From the IMG/VR virus record IMGVR_UViG_3300030393_000006, positions 1 to 48,558 of that record: a DNA stretch of 48,558 nt; one strand, written 5' to 3'. The translations under genes and the position numbers were made by a program. This DNA is from a virus. Shown here one piece after another: positions 28,060-37,430 of this stretch. Under the pieces are notes generated by a model, which had not been told where the DNA came from, did not search any database, and saw only the letters and a list, made by a program, of their open reading frames with translations. Position 1 is the first letter of the stretch; every line of letters starts with the position of its first letter.

Positions 28060-30632
28060 TATGATCGTCTACCTTTAATATTTAAGCTGTTGTCGCCTGC
28101 GGTTATTATAACATTATTACCGTTGCTAACAATTGCGAATCCAGTATCTCCACCCTTCTGACCAGAAACAATTTGTAAACTACCGTCAACCAAGATGTCG
28201 TCTTCTGGCTGGTTGTCGCCTTTTTCACCGAATGCTCCGCCACTTATTACGCCGATACTACCAGCGGCAGAAACCGATCCGTTAACGCCATCTACAGCGC
28301 CGAAGTCGTAACCGTTAGCACTTCCTTTTGTGCTGCCAGCGCCACCAATAAAACCTTGCCCGCCACTGCCGCCGTTGCCAGCCTTTCTCTCAACAAAAGT
28401 TCCGTCACCAAAAGTGTAAGACGTGCCGCCAGCCGCGCCGCCACCTCCAGCCCATATTTCACCAGACCCCGTGTTAATCGTGCAATCAATGGTAGCCTCG
28501 AAAGCGTTTCCGCCAACAAAACCAATCTGACCGACTTGCTCATAGTACGCTGTAACGGGTGAAACTAATACGCCGCCAGCACCGCCAGCACCGCCAGCAC
28601 CAAGAATCGACCCGCGAACAATAAAATCAATTGTGACTCCTGTCGCTTGAGCGCCAGTAGTAAATGCTGGCAGCAACGTTGAAGTTGCACCGATTGTTAC
28701 ACCTAGATCAATTAGTACCGTGTAACTACCAGACACTGGAGCAAACTCAGTTGACAGGTCGTAATCATTTTTGTTTTCAGAAATCGTAAAGTCGATATTT
28801 ATACCCTGTATAGGATCTTGAAACAATCTAGCGGTTACTTCGTGTTTCATGCTGTCTCTTTTCTGCTGTATCTTTAGTATCTGGTATAGCTCAGACTTTG
28901 TACTACCGTCGGCATTTTGAGACTCGCTAGTTGCCAAGCTGATAATAGTGCCAAGCTCCAGCTTTCCGCCCTGAGTATCACCTACGTTTTCCGCATCCAG
29001 CGTTATACTTGCGATTTTTGGTATTGACTTTGTTCGATCGATTGCCCTTTGTGCAATGGCCGTTCCTTTTGCCGTGTCGCCGGCTTGACTTGTTAACCAT
29101 CGGCATTGAAAGGTTTTTTTTTCGTTGATTTCGCCAATGTTTCTATCGCTTTCCGCGCTTACGTCAGCGGTTAAGTATTTGATGGAAAAATCGTCTGTTT
29201 CTTTTGCTTTTGTTGCGTCAAATGGAGACCAGTTAACTCCAGCTCGCGTGTATTGCGTTTTGGCATCTAGCAATATCGTTGCGCTGTCTATTTCAACGTG
29301 GTCATTTTCGTTAATGCTTATCGGCTGTACGTCTTGCTCTGCAACTTGTTTTATGCGGATTAGTTTTTCGTTTTCATCAAAAAACATAGTTAAATCGCCG
29401 ACCACGATTAGCTCATTAATCAACTTTGATACTGATTCTGACTTGCTTATTTTTGTCGTTAGCGTAATAGCTGCCGTAGCGGCAATGACAGAAGTGTAAT
29501 CATCAAAAAAGCGTGAGGCAATGGATGTAAATCTAGTTAGTAGATCTATAATTATTTCAACTACGTTTACGCTGTCGTAAACTAAGCACTCCTGAACTGT
29601 TGCGTTTATGCCGTGGTCTTTTTCTTCGCTGCCATCAACCCCACGAGACACAACAATCAATCCAAATTCGCTAGCAACTGTACATTCAATTATTTCTGAC
29701 TCAATGCGTACAAAAACACTGTCGCCAATTTGCCCGTATTTAAATCCTACGTCGTTAGCATAAGTAAATGAACCAGTTCCGCTAGTTATAGCGCTTGCGG
29801 TTGTGCCGTTATTCGTGATCGGCGCTTTTGATTTCGTTTCTTCTGCTAGCTGCAATGGGTCAACGCCCTTGATTGTAAATAAACCTTTCTTAAGCTGAAC
29901 GTAATCAATAATGTATTCTTGCGACACAAAATTATCAATATCAAACTCAAGCGGATTAAAGCCGCTGTAACGCTCAATTTTGCGCCCTTTAATATTTGGG
30001 TGTCTAGCTAAAATCTTACCGAATAGCGTTCCGTTGCTTGTGCGCTTGCTTGGGTATGGTACGTATACGTCATTATCAACGCTATCTGCTACCGTAGCAG
30101 TTAACGTTGCGCGACTGCCCATTGACTCCGCTGGCTTTACTTGTCCAGACGAGCGAGAAACGCTACGAAATCCGCTGTATGTGATTTTTGATAAATCCAT
30201 GCGCGTATCAGGAAACGTGAAAGTTTTGGTTGATGTGGACAGGTAAGCATCACCATTGCTGCAATGATGCGGAAAGCCCCAACATGAGCCGTCAGATTCA
30301 CCTTGATGAACTAAATTTGCCGCACCTGCTGCGTGCGCCACATCGCTTGTTCCAAATTGCCCACGCGCTGTAATTGTTAATTGATTGTCACTGTCGATAG
30401 TTATTTTTATTAACTCATCGTTAACACGTAGGTAATTATTTGATTGCGTCCATAGCGTAGCGTTGCCGCCAGTTATAGCGATCGCTCCCACGTAACCCTG
30501 CGCGATAGCTGGCGCAGACAAAGCGCCAGCGGCCAGATATTCGGCGCTGACATAGCGACACCAGTCTAGCGTCAAATCAATAAATTCACACGTTTTAGCG
30601 CCGTTAACTTTTTTTAAATCGTTATATGACAT
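28059..30632 (-). CDS. tail tip/hub protein with glycine-rich adhesin-like C-terminus
   Basis: 857 residues. About 1-580 is a tail-hub-like region (YSGFNPLEFDIDNFVSQEYI, later LINELIVVGDLTMFFDENEK, like phage tail-tip proteins). From about 620 the chain is a run of glycine-rich loops (GAGGAGGAGG, GGGGAAGG, GGSGGQGFIGGAG) like the polyglycine sandwich of T-even gp38-type adhesins, which bind outer-membrane receptors. A hub fused to an adhesin fits a receptor-binding tip. Gly-rich tip loops are where host range would vary. Confidence 0.65.
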   Translation of the reverse strand: MSYNDLKKVNGAKTCEFIDLTLDWCRYVSAEYLAAGALSAPAIAQGYVGAIAITGGNATLWTQSNNYLRVNDELIKITIDSDNQLTITARGQFGTSDVAHAAGAANLVHQGESDGSCWGFPHHCSNGDAYLSTSTKTFTFPDTRMDLSKITYSGFRSVSRSSGQVKPAESMGSRATLTATVADSVDNDVYVPYPSKRTSNGTLFGKILARHPNIKGRKIERYSGFNPLEFDIDNFVSQEYIIDYVQLKKGLFTIKGVDPLQLAEETKSKAPITNNGTTASAITSGTGSFTYANDVGFKYGQIGDSVFVRIESEIIECTVASEFGLIVVSRGVDGSEEKDHGINATVQECLVYDSVNVVEIIIDLLTRFTSIASRFFDDYTSVIAATAAITLTTKISKSESVSKLINELIVVGDLTMFFDENEKLIRIKQVAEQDVQPISINENDHVEIDSATILLDAKTQYTRAGVNWSPFDATKAKETDDFSIKYLTADVSAESDRNIGEINEKKTFQCRWLTSQAGDTAKGTAIAQRAIDRTKSIPKIASITLDAENVGDTQGGKLELGTIISLATSESQNADGSTKSELYQILKIQQKRDSMKHEVTARLFQDPIQGINIDFTISENKNDYDLSTEFAPVSGSYTVLIDLGVTIGATSTLLPAFTTGAQATGVTIDFIVRGSILGAGGAGGAGGVLVSPVTAYYEQVGQIGFVGGNAFEATIDCTINTGSGEIWAGGGGAAGGTSYTFGDGTFVERKAGNGGSGGQGFIGGAGSTKGSANGYDFGAVDGVNGSVSAAGSIGVISGGAFGEKGDNQPEDDILVDGSLQIVSGQKGGDTGFAIVSNGNNVIITAGDNSLNIKGRRS

Positions 30633-31439
30633 TTATGAATAGCCGTTAATTTCTAATGATAACTCAGTGTGATATGGCGTTACATATCTTAATTTGGTCA
30701 TTGTTTTATAGTTTTGTTGGCCGTATGCAACCTCATCATTATTCTTTGACCATTTAAAGAACATAGCTTTGCTATCTAGCACGTGATTCTGAAATCGTTC
30801 ATACCAAACCTTAGCATCAATAAATTCTAGTAGCTTAAAGTCGCCTTTCGTTTGAAATCCGCGCTTTTTTCTACGCCCAATGATAAAGTTACTGCCTTCT
30901 GTTTGGAATTGCTCCACAGTGTCAAGCGGCGCGTATCGTCCAGATTGAAAGCCAACGCTAGGGCATTTTAGCTTTAAAAACTTTCCGAACTGAATTGCGC
31001 CGATGTATGTTTTTTCTGTGTGGACGATTGTTAATCGTTGAGCAGATGAGGCTATTTCGTCAAAAGTAAACATGAACGGGCGATTATCTTTTATCGATGA
31101 CCACTCAGCAACGGTTATGTAGCTAAGCCCGTCGAACACCTCAAACTTGCCAGTCATTTCTGACGACTGAGAGTTGTGAATTGCAAACGCAAAATAATCA
31201 ACTAGTGATTGTGTTGGCTGCGTAAAATCAATTACAGTTGTTCCGCTATCTTGATTTGGGCTGTAAACCGTGTTGTCTCGATAATCAATAGTATTTAAAA
31301 ATGGAAATGCGGGATCTGAATTGTCGCCCGCAAATGAACTGGACGGTAAAAGAGTATCAAAAGCTAATGCGGCAAAGTCTAGTTGACTAGCCGCATTTTG
31401 CTGCTCTGTTCCTGTCGATATTAATACAGCACTAGCCAT
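30633..31439 (-). CDS. distal tail/tail-tip protein
   Basis: 268 residues, beta-rich. Located directly after the tape measure and before the hub, the usual place of a distal tail protein. Contains FVEFDGLSY-like beta segments (KFEVFDGLSYITVAEW) and a basic patch (IGRRKKRGFQ). No clear family. The start codon is ATG at 31439, after a class II promoter at 31469-31474. Confidence 0.6.
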   Translation of the reverse strand: MASAVLISTGTEQQNAASQLDFAALAFDTLLPSSSFAGDNSDPAFPFLNTIDYRDNTVYSPNQDSGTTVIDFTQPTQSLVDYFAFAIHNSQSSEMTGKFEVFDGLSYITVAEWSSIKDNRPFMFTFDEIASSAQRLTIVHTEKTYIGAIQFGKFLKLKCPSVGFQSGRYAPLDTVEQFQTEGSNFIIGRRKKRGFQTKGDFKLLEFIDAKVWYERFQNHVLDSKAMFFKWSKNNDEVAYGQQNYKTMTKLRYVTPYHTELSLEINGYS

Positions 31440-31468
31440 GTTTTAGCCCAATATAATTCAATTGAGTT

Positions 31469-31477
31469 ATTATATCA
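31469..31477 (-). promoter_or_regulatory. class II promoter, with weak hairpin
   Basis: Minus strand TGATATAAT (-10 at 31469-31474). Right after it ACTCAAT and ATTGGGC can pair in a weaker version of the late hairpin, followed by TAAAACATG of the gene at 31439. Confidence 0.6.
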
Positions 31478-33488
31478 CACCAAGTCTTGCTGCCTCGGCT
31501 TGCCCTTCTGTTATTTGAACTATTGTGTTCTCGTCAGATATGACGCTATTAGTCGCCTCTGCAACGGCTAATGAGAAAGCGCTACCATCAGTCCTAAGAT
31601 CTATTACTCTCGCAGTTTGCTGCACTTGCTGGGCTTGAGCTGTTGGCGTTGATATAGATTGTGGCGCACTAGATGAGGCTGCTGGAGCCGCTGCCCCAGA
31701 TGAGGCGCTGTTAATGGTTGCTAAATTAGCTAGCCCCGTCTCGGCAATAGAGGTGGCAATTGGTACTGCTCTAATGTAATCATTGGTCGCAAACGCTAAA
31801 GAAATGCCCGCCGCCGTATCAATGATTACAGACTTTTTACGAGCGCGTTTTTTCTCTTTTTCGCTTTTCGCGTTGCTTGAGATTTGGTTTTTTAATAGCG
31901 CAGCGCCAAGATTTACACCAGTTGTTAACAGGCTTGCGCTGTTTCGCTGTCTTTCCGCTTCTTCTTCTTTTAGCTTTCTGATTCTATTGTCGGACTCCTC
32001 CGCCGCTATAGCTGTTAGCGTCCCCTCAAAAATTCTAGCCTCTTCAAGCTGCTGCTCCTGAAATACTAGGCGCAACTCTTTTTTAATTGCCTCATCTTCC
32101 GTAAGTTTTGCTATTTCTGATTCAAACCTTGCTGTATCTGACGCTGTTTTATTTGAAAACCTCAGCACCTCTTCGCCAATTTCTGCGTTGATAGCCCCTT
32201 CGCGTATTCCTGCACGTATTGCGTTCTCGCGCTGTAACGCCTCAGTTTCTAGGGCTAGATTTGCTTTTAGCGCATTTAAAGCTTCTGCTGCTCTAGCCGC
32301 TGCATCTGCCGCCGCTTTTTCTGCCGCCTTTTTTGCTGCATCTTCTTTTACGTTTGTAGTCAGCTCTGGAGCTTCTGAACCTGCCGCGCCAGCTCTAGCC
32401 GCATCAACCTCACCAGCCGCGTCTGCGTTCGCAAAACCTGAACCCTCGAAAATAGCGCCTTTTGATACAGATTGGAGCTTTTCTATCTGTTCGCGTAGTT
32501 CTTTTATTCTTTCTTTTGCGTTATCAATATCGGAGGTGCCAAATAAAGAGCCAAATTTTTCAACGCGTTTAGTTGTTCTTTCTAGACTATCTTCTACCCT
32601 TGCCAGCTCTTTCTCTAGCTCGACTACTGATTTTATGCTCTCTACGTCTTTGAATGAGTTTATAAATTCAATTAGCGCCTTTGTTGCGGGCGGGATAAGC
32701 TTTGTTATGTCGGTAAACGTTTCACTGATAGCGGGAGCAAGCCTTGAACTTATCGCTATTTTTGCTTGTGTAGCCGTGCCCGATAATAAATCAAATGTTT
32801 CAGAAACTTTTTTTAGATCGCCACTTTCTGCCGCGCTAATTGATAGCTGATTGTTTAAGGAGTTAAATCCGCTGGTCAGCCTCTCCAGCTCTGCGCTGTT
32901 TTTTGTTAGTAATGGAATTAGTTTTGTTGCATCGTTGCCAAGCGATTCGAGAACAAAGCTGACGCGCCCACCAGAAACTCCAGCGGCCTCTAGATTCCTA
33001 ACGACTTCTTTTAAAACTTGATCGCCGCTAAGCTTTTCAAATTCAAGCGCAGCTAATTGGGCTTCTCTTGCGCTTAGCTTCATAACGTCAGCGTAATCTT
33101 GAAAAGCGCCAGTGCCAGCGGCGGCGAACTCTGCTACTTTCTCGCCGACATCTTTTGATATATCGCTAATTTGGTCAGCGCTAACCCCATATTGAGCTGT
33201 GGCAAACGCTAGAGCATTAAATTCAGTCGTTGTTATTCCAACCAGCTTAGCCATTGTTTCTAGCTCTCTGTTTGCGTCTGCGCTTGATTTTACCATCGCC
33301 ACAGTCGCCGCTGTTGCTGCCGCTATTGCTGCCGCTACAGCTACCGCGCTTTTTGCCAACTTACCGACGGACTTTACAGTACGGTCTGCGCTAGCCCCGA
33401 TACCTTTGACGTCTTTAGATAGCGCCTTGGCATTGCGTCGTGCGCTAGTAGCCCGTAATTCAACATCAATTAATTTATTAGTTGTCAT
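31470..33488 (-). CDS. tape measure protein
   Basis: 672 residues. Long alanine-rich coiled-coil stretches (about 290-500, many Ala/Glu/Lys), a hydrophobic segment near the N-terminus (VAVAAAIAAATAATVAMV, about 50-67) and a second near the C-terminus, as in tape measures of long-tailed phages. Length predicts a tail of roughly 100 nm by the usual 0.15 nm per residue rule. Preceded by the frameshifted chaperone as expected. Confidence 0.85.
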   Translation of the reverse strand: MTTNKLIDVELRATSARRNAKALSKDVKGIGASADRTVKSVGKLAKSAVAVAAAIAAATAATVAMVKSSADANRELETMAKLVGITTTEFNALAFATAQYGVSADQISDISKDVGEKVAEFAAAGTGAFQDYADVMKLSAREAQLAALEFEKLSGDQVLKEVVRNLEAAGVSGGRVSFVLESLGNDATKLIPLLTKNSAELERLTSGFNSLNNQLSISAAESGDLKKVSETFDLLSGTATQAKIAISSRLAPAISETFTDITKLIPPATKALIEFINSFKDVESIKSVVELEKELARVEDSLERTTKRVEKFGSLFGTSDIDNAKERIKELREQIEKLQSVSKGAIFEGSGFANADAAGEVDAARAGAAGSEAPELTTNVKEDAAKKAAEKAAADAAARAAEALNALKANLALETEALQRENAIRAGIREGAINAEIGEEVLRFSNKTASDTARFESEIAKLTEDEAIKKELRLVFQEQQLEEARIFEGTLTAIAAEESDNRIRKLKEEEAERQRNSASLLTTGVNLGAALLKNQISSNAKSEKEKKRARKKSVIIDTAAGISLAFATNDYIRAVPIATSIAETGLANLATINSASSGAAAPAASSSAPQSISTPTAQAQQVQQTARVIDLRTDGSAFSLAVAEATNSVISDENTIVQITEGQAEAARLGVI

Positions 33489-34224
33489 TTCTTGTTCTTC
33501 CGTCTAATTTCTTCGCATCTAGCATCAATGTATGCGTTATCTATTTTTTGAATTGCCTCAATAAATAAGTCGTCTGGGTAGCCGTTTGCGCCGTAATATT
33601 CAATATATTCACGAATGCTTTTGTTTAGAATTGGCATTGGCGCACTATTTTCTAGTCTGCGCTCTTGACTTAGCTGATTAAACGCACCTAATAACCTGTA
33701 TCGCTTTTCGTTCATGTCAGCTTTTAGTTTTTCTATTTCTTCGCTTCTGCCTGCCATTTTGGCCATCTGAACGGCTTCAAACTCTTCTTGACCGTAACCA
33801 ACTTCGCTTCTATATTTTAACTCTTTTTTACCGCCTCTACGTCCTCGCTCATTTCGTCATGCAGATAATGAGCGTAATTCGTAGCGTGACGCAATAAATC
33901 TTGGTTTAGAGATAGCATGTATTGCGGATTAGTGAATATATCCAGTGAATTACGTGTTGAGTATTCAACTTCGTCGCCGCCATTGCCGATGCCTTCCCAC
34001 CCTGTAACGCCATGCTCTGCCAGCCAATGACCTAGCAATAATTGTTCATCGTGCTTATCTGCAAAACCAAATAATCGACGCTTTAATTGCTCAAGCTCTT
34101 TTGTTGTTTCAGTTGTACCAAATCGACGCACAAGAATAAAAGACTCTTCACCCAAATAGCACGGCGATCCTTTATCTTGCTTGCTTTTGTCTTCTTGGTA
34201 GTTTGCTTTAATATCTATATTCAT
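33485..34224 (-). CDS. tail assembly chaperone, -1 frameshift fusion (gpGT-like)
   Basis: Slippery heptamer A AAA AAG on the minus strand at 33829-33823, just before the zero-frame stop at 33817. A -1 shift continues directly through an open frame ELKYRSEVGYGQEEFEAVQ into the downstream frame MAKMAGRSEE..., giving about 246 residues. The alternative ATG at 33766 could also start this C-terminal part alone (93 residues). This is the conserved G/GT arrangement between tail tube and tape measure; the long form recruits the tape measure. Confidence 0.8.
33817..34224 (-). CDS. tail assembly chaperone, zero frame (gpG-like)
   Basis: 135 residues, acidic, ending ...EDVEAVKKS just after the slippery site A AAA AAG. 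Located between tail-tube and tape-measure genes, the canonical place of the chaperone. It is the abundant short form; the fusion arises by -1 frameshift. Confidence 0.8.
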   Translation of the reverse strand: MNIDIKANYQEDKSKQDKGSPCYLGEESFILVRRFGTTETTKELEQLKRRLFGFADKHDEQLLLGHWLAEHGVTGWEGIGNGGDEVEYSTRNSLDIFTNPQYMLSLNQDLLRHATNYAHYLHDEMSEDVEAVKKS

Positions 34225-34233
34225 AAACGAAAA

Positions 34234-34251
34234 CGGCGCAATTAAGCGCCG
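34234..34251 (-). terminator. attenuating hairpin after the tail-tube gene
   Basis: Minus-strand CGGCGC-TTAATT-GCGCCG then TTTTCG, right after the tail-tube stop at 34271. It would lower downstream expression relative to the abundant tube protein. Confidence 0.65.
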
Positions 34252-34270
34252 CCCTTACATTAACTTGTTG

Positions 34271-35437
34271 TTACGTCCAGCTTCGGAAGATTTGAACCGT
34301 TGCGCCTGTTGTTGGATCGCCCTCTGCCGTGTATGACATGTTGTTCTCAACAAAGCTATCACCGTCGAATGAATGCTCATTAACTACCGCGCGTGTAACT
34401 TCTAGCACCATCCAGCGACCATCAGGCCAATAAACATGCGAGGCCAATGCAATGCGCGTACCGTTTTGCTGGCGGTCATGCCACACCATAGAGTCGTCAC
34501 GGAACGATTTAGCAACTAGCGCACCAGTAACGCCGATTTGACCGCGCCCATACTCTTGAGGACAGCCACCAGCGCCGCCGCCGTCACCCTCATGATTATT
34601 TGCAAACTCAACATCCATCGAGCTTAATAAGCAGCCTGAGTTAACGCCGTTAACAAATAACATGCGCGTATTGTTGTCTGCTGATACCACATCGCTAGTG
34701 TCTTTTGCTGCGTCAGTTTGACCAGCAATTGCTGCTCGACTTGCTTCTGGATTACCGAGATTGTACTCGAACGATCCTGTTACAATTCCGCTTTTGCCTA
34801 TTGAAATCGTGCCACTATCAGAGATTACATTTTTAGCAGTCATGTAATCAATGTTACCAACTTTTGAGCCGTCAAATGTACGTTGTTGCGCAGTGATTAC
34901 TGTTTGCGTTGTGCCGCTAGCGCACTTGATGCTGGTTAGCGTTACGCTTGCGCCTGCCGCCTCTGTTGCTGCTGGGGCGGTTGCGGTTGTAATTTCTGTT
35001 GCGCTGTCGATTGATTCAACTTTGTAAACCGAATCAAGTTCACTATTTGTAAATCCTGACAACTGGAACCAGTCACCGACGCTTAACGCTGAAATGTGGC
35101 CGCTTGGCATGACAAACCCAGTGGCAGTGGCCTCAATGCCAGTATCAGCCGCTTGGCTATTATCTTGTTGCGCCCCGTGGATTAAGTTTTCAAATAACCC
35201 AGCCGTTTGCTGGTTCATATCAAATTCAACGGTCATCGATGATTCGCGCAATAATTGAATTTGTTTTGCTGCTTGTCCGTCAGTTTGCAGTTCGTTACCC
35301 TGCACGTAAGTCGGGTTGCTAACTAATCCGCCACCAGTTTTGCGCACCTCAGTAAAAACAGGGTTTGTGTCGATTGCGTCATACACCGCCTGCGGTGCGA
35401 TATGTAAGGTTATATCCTTACGTTCTAGTAATGCCAT
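34271..35437 (-). CDS. major tail tube protein
   Basis: 388 residues, beta-rich. N-terminal tail-tube segment (residues 1-90, TEVRKTGGGLVSNPTYVQGN...) and a C-terminal portion with MVWHDRQQNGTRIALASHVY. An internal segment (about 115-185) resembles an extra domain inserted in the tube core. Size and place (after connectors, before chaperone) fit the TTP of long-tailed phages. Strong ribosome-binding site region and terminator suggest high expression. Confidence 0.75.
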   Translation of the reverse strand: MALLERKDITLHIAPQAVYDAIDTNPVFTEVRKTGGGLVSNPTYVQGNELQTDGQAAKQIQLLRESSMTVEFDMNQQTAGLFENLIHGAQQDNSQAADTGIEATATGFVMPSGHISALSVGDWFQLSGFTNSELDSVYKVESIDSATEITTATAPAATEAAGASVTLTSIKCASGTTQTVITAQQRTFDGSKVGNIDYMTAKNVISDSGTISIGKSGIVTGSFEYNLGNPEASRAAIAGQTDAAKDTSDVVSADNNTRMLFVNGVNSGCLLSSMDVEFANNHEGDGGGAGGCPQEYGRGQIGVTGALVAKSFRDDSMVWHDRQQNGTRIALASHVYWPDGRWMVLEVTRAVVNEHSFDGDSFVENNMSYTAEGDPTTGATVQIFRSWT

Positions 35438-35440
35438 TAG

Positions 35441-35845
35441 TTAGCTACCTTCGTAATAGTAATTTGTTTGTATCTGTATAGTATACCAGCTATCGTTAAC
35501 GCCCGTAAAAAGGATGCTCGATGCTTGAGTGCTGGTATTTGAAAATCGTTTGTTTTCGAATGTTGATTTAATGTGTTGTGCGTCGGTTATTGCGTCGGTT
35601 TCGCCGCTATCTTTCGGATAATTAACCTCAACGGTAAATATGCCCGCTGTAATCTTATGTCCGCCACCTGCTGCGTTATTATCGGTGTCGTTGTTGGTTA
35701 TTACTGCGCGTAACCACTTTGAATTCTTTGGTGTTTTAAATTCAACATTAGGCCAATTAACATCGTCAAGGCTGTACCCCGCTGGTAAGTTATCACGCAA
35801 AGTTTCAATTAAATCATTGCGTGTTAGTAAAATAGAATCAGCCAA
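35441..35845 (-). CDS. tail terminator/tail completion protein
   Basis: 134 residues, probable TTG start (35843-35845) with GAGAGG seven bases upstream, overlapping the previous stop. Alpha/beta with PAGYSLDDVNWPNVEFKTPK near the N-terminus, as in tail terminator (gpU-type) proteins. Located directly before the tail-tube gene. Confidence 0.6.
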   Translation of the reverse strand: MADSILLTRNDLIETLRDNLPAGYSLDDVNWPNVEFKTPKNSKWLRAVITNNDTDNNAAGGGHKITAGIFTVEVNYPKDSGETDAITDAQHIKSTFENKRFSNTSTQASSILFTGVNDSWYTIQIQTNYYYEGS

Positions 35846-36221
35846 GTTTTACCTCTCCAAGTCCTGCTTTTTGTACTGCCGCCGCCACAAAGTGACTGTT
35901 TTGGTCAGACCATCCGTTTTCTAGTCGCACAATGTAAGGCTTTAAGTTGGTGATAAACAAATCTTGCAGCTCAACCGAAGCAGTGCCTTTTTTAATTACG
36001 CTTGTGCCTTCTGTTAGTGCGCCGCTAGCCCTACGCAATTTAGATCGCTCTTTTCTTGTTGGCTCGCCTACTGCAACTTGCCAGCCGCCTTGAGCCTCAC
36101 CAGTATCTTTAGGTGTGCCAATTATTACACCGTTCAAAACGGTCAAAGCGGCCACGCGCTGAACTTTTTGTATATCTGCAAAAATCTCAGCTTCAATATC
36201 AAAATCATCTTCAAAACTCAT
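35838..36221 (-). CDS. head-tail joining/neck protein (HK97 gp10-like)
   Basis: 127 residues, basic; contains TPKDTGEAQGGWQVAVG and an RLENGWSD segment similar to HK97 gp10-type tail components. ATGA overlap with the preceding gene. Acts in joining head to tail or as tail completion protein. Confidence 0.6.
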   Translation of the reverse strand: MSFEDDFDIEAEIFADIQKVQRVAALTVLNGVIIGTPKDTGEAQGGWQVAVGEPTRKERSKLRRASGALTEGTSVIKKGTASVELQDLFITNLKPYIVRLENGWSDQNSHFVAAAVQKAGLGEVKLG

Positions 36222-36574
36222 TTGTCGCTCACATGTAATTCAGTTGTAGCCCCAGCGGGATCCACTTTTACATTGACTATGTTAACCTCGACGCCATTAA
36301 CTGTGCATGACAAAGAATTTGACATGGTTGTGTCTCGAGGATTATTGGCAAATAAAACTTTACGGTCAGTTAGCCCGACGCCGTCAGCTTGTCGCTCGAC
36401 ATTTGTAAAATCAGAAATTAACGCTCTATCAATTGTGTCTGTCGCAATAACAGTTCCTACATTTGAAATTGGATCGATGCCGCCAGTCTCAGTTAAAATA
36501 ATAGTGTTAAAAGTTTGCGGAGACGCATTAATCATACGATTTGCAGTTGCTAGCCACTGCGTGTTAGTGGCCAT
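36218..36574 (-). CDS. head-tail connector protein
   Basis: 118 residues, beta-rich, with no strong family signal. The gene order (DnaT-like adaptor, this protein, gp10-like, terminator) corresponds to the head-closure position. ATGA overlap with neighbours. Confidence 0.5.
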   Translation of the reverse strand: MATNTQWLATANRMINASPQTFNTIILTETGGIDPISNVGTVIATDTIDRALISDFTNVERQADGVGLTDRKVLFANNPRDTTMSNSLSCTVNGVEVNIVNVKVDPAGATTELHVSDK

Positions 36575-37068
36575 TACGCACGTACCACGCTAAAAGATGA
36601 ACCGCCAGATGTAGGTGATAACATATCTAAATATGTGTCTGCGTTATCAGATTTTGGCTCAATTATTGAATCTTCAAAGTATTCAGTTTTAAAGCCTGTA
36701 ACCAATGATTCTGACTTTATATTGCTTGGAGTTGCAACTACATCAAAGACACCCTTAAATACAGATATAGCCGCCTCAAGTTGCGCCCGCTTCAATTCGT
36801 TAGGTATTGTGTTTTTACCGACTGGCGCGCCGTTAACATAACTAACAGACTGAGGGTATCGCAATGATTGCGTTGCGCTTGTTTTTGACTGCATCCGTGT
36901 TAATTCATTATCCACGTAATCAGTAGCGCGAATTAACTCAATTTCACGCGCAGCAGCATCAGCACCGATAGTTATTCCGCGAGCCGCAGCGAAGTCTACG
37001 TAATCGGCGTCAGAGTTATACGAATTTGCATTAGGAACAATTGTTCCATCTTCCACGATAATAGCCAC
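36574..37068 (-). CDS. head-tail adaptor (DnaT-like family)
   Basis: About 164 residues from a GTG at 37066-37068 (MAIIVEDGTIVPNANSYNSD). Features of the 'DnaT-like' phage adaptor family: NSY...ADYVDFAAARGI, RATDYVD and RYPQSVSYVNG (the QxLxYPR-like segment). Despite the name it is the first head-tail connector. It starts immediately after the U-run of the hairpin at 37071-37096, with a GGG from the stem as the ribosome-binding site. Confidence 0.75.
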   Translation of the reverse strand: MAIIVEDGTIVPNANSYNSDADYVDFAAARGITIGADAAAREIELIRATDYVDNELTRMQSKTSATQSLRYPQSVSYVNGAPVGKNTIPNELKRAQLEAAISVFKGVFDVVATPSNIKSESLVTGFKTEYFEDSIIEPKSDNADTYLDMLSPTSGGSSFSVVRA

Positions 37069-37074
37069 AAAAAA

Positions 37075-37106
37075 GCCCAATAAAAATGTATTGGGCTATT
37101 ATATCA
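37075..37106 (-). promoter_or_regulatory. class II promoter overlapping a terminator hairpin
   Basis: Minus strand TGATATAAT (-10 at 37098-37103), one base, then GCCCAATA-CATTTT-TATTGGGC and TTTTTT up to the GTG of the connector gene. Expected RNA start falls inside the 5' arm, so the hairpin stops read-through RNA but is absent from RNA begun here. Confidence 0.7.
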
Positions 37107-37127
37107 TGTTTGGGGTTGGTTATTTAT

Positions 37128-37430
37128 TTAAGGAAGTAGCAACATAACAACTGATACAGCCAAGGCGACATTAACAGCCATAAGACACCCCGCCACCTTG
37201 CCGTTAAAATCAGCTCGCTTTTCGTGCGTGTCTGCTTTTAGTCGTTCGTAGCTAACGTTAATTAATGAAGCCTCAAGCTTATCTAGCGCTTGCTTTTTAT
37301 TGATATTAGCATCTTCTCTCAGTGTTTCAGCTAAAACCAACTTTGACTCTAGTAGCTTATTTTCGGTAGCTAGCTTCAATATCTGATTATTCGCGATCTC
37401 TTGCGCGTTTTGTTCGTGTAGTTTTTGCAT
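37128..37430 (-). CDS. coiled-coil protein with C-terminal membrane span
   Basis: 100 residues from the ATG at 37428-37430 (TAATG overlap with the upstream gene). Long charged helical stretch (about 1-75) then a membrane span at about 83-99 (GCLMAVNVALAVSVVML). Resembles the other membrane-anchored coiled-coil protein at 725. Together with its neighbour it forms an insulated cassette with a class I promoter inside the late region; likely a lysis or exclusion function, unproven. Confidence 0.6.
   Translation of the reverse strand: MQKLHEQNAQEIANNQILKLATENKLLESKLVLAETLREDANINKKQALDKLEASLINVSYERLKADTHEKRADFNGKVAGCLMAVNVALAVSVVMLLLP

Noticed and set aside
32188-32850. A 220-codon plus-strand frame opposite the tape measure
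   Set aside because: Translation is alanine/serine/phenylalanine-rich as expected for the antisense of a coiled-coil gene; no ribosome-binding site or promoter.
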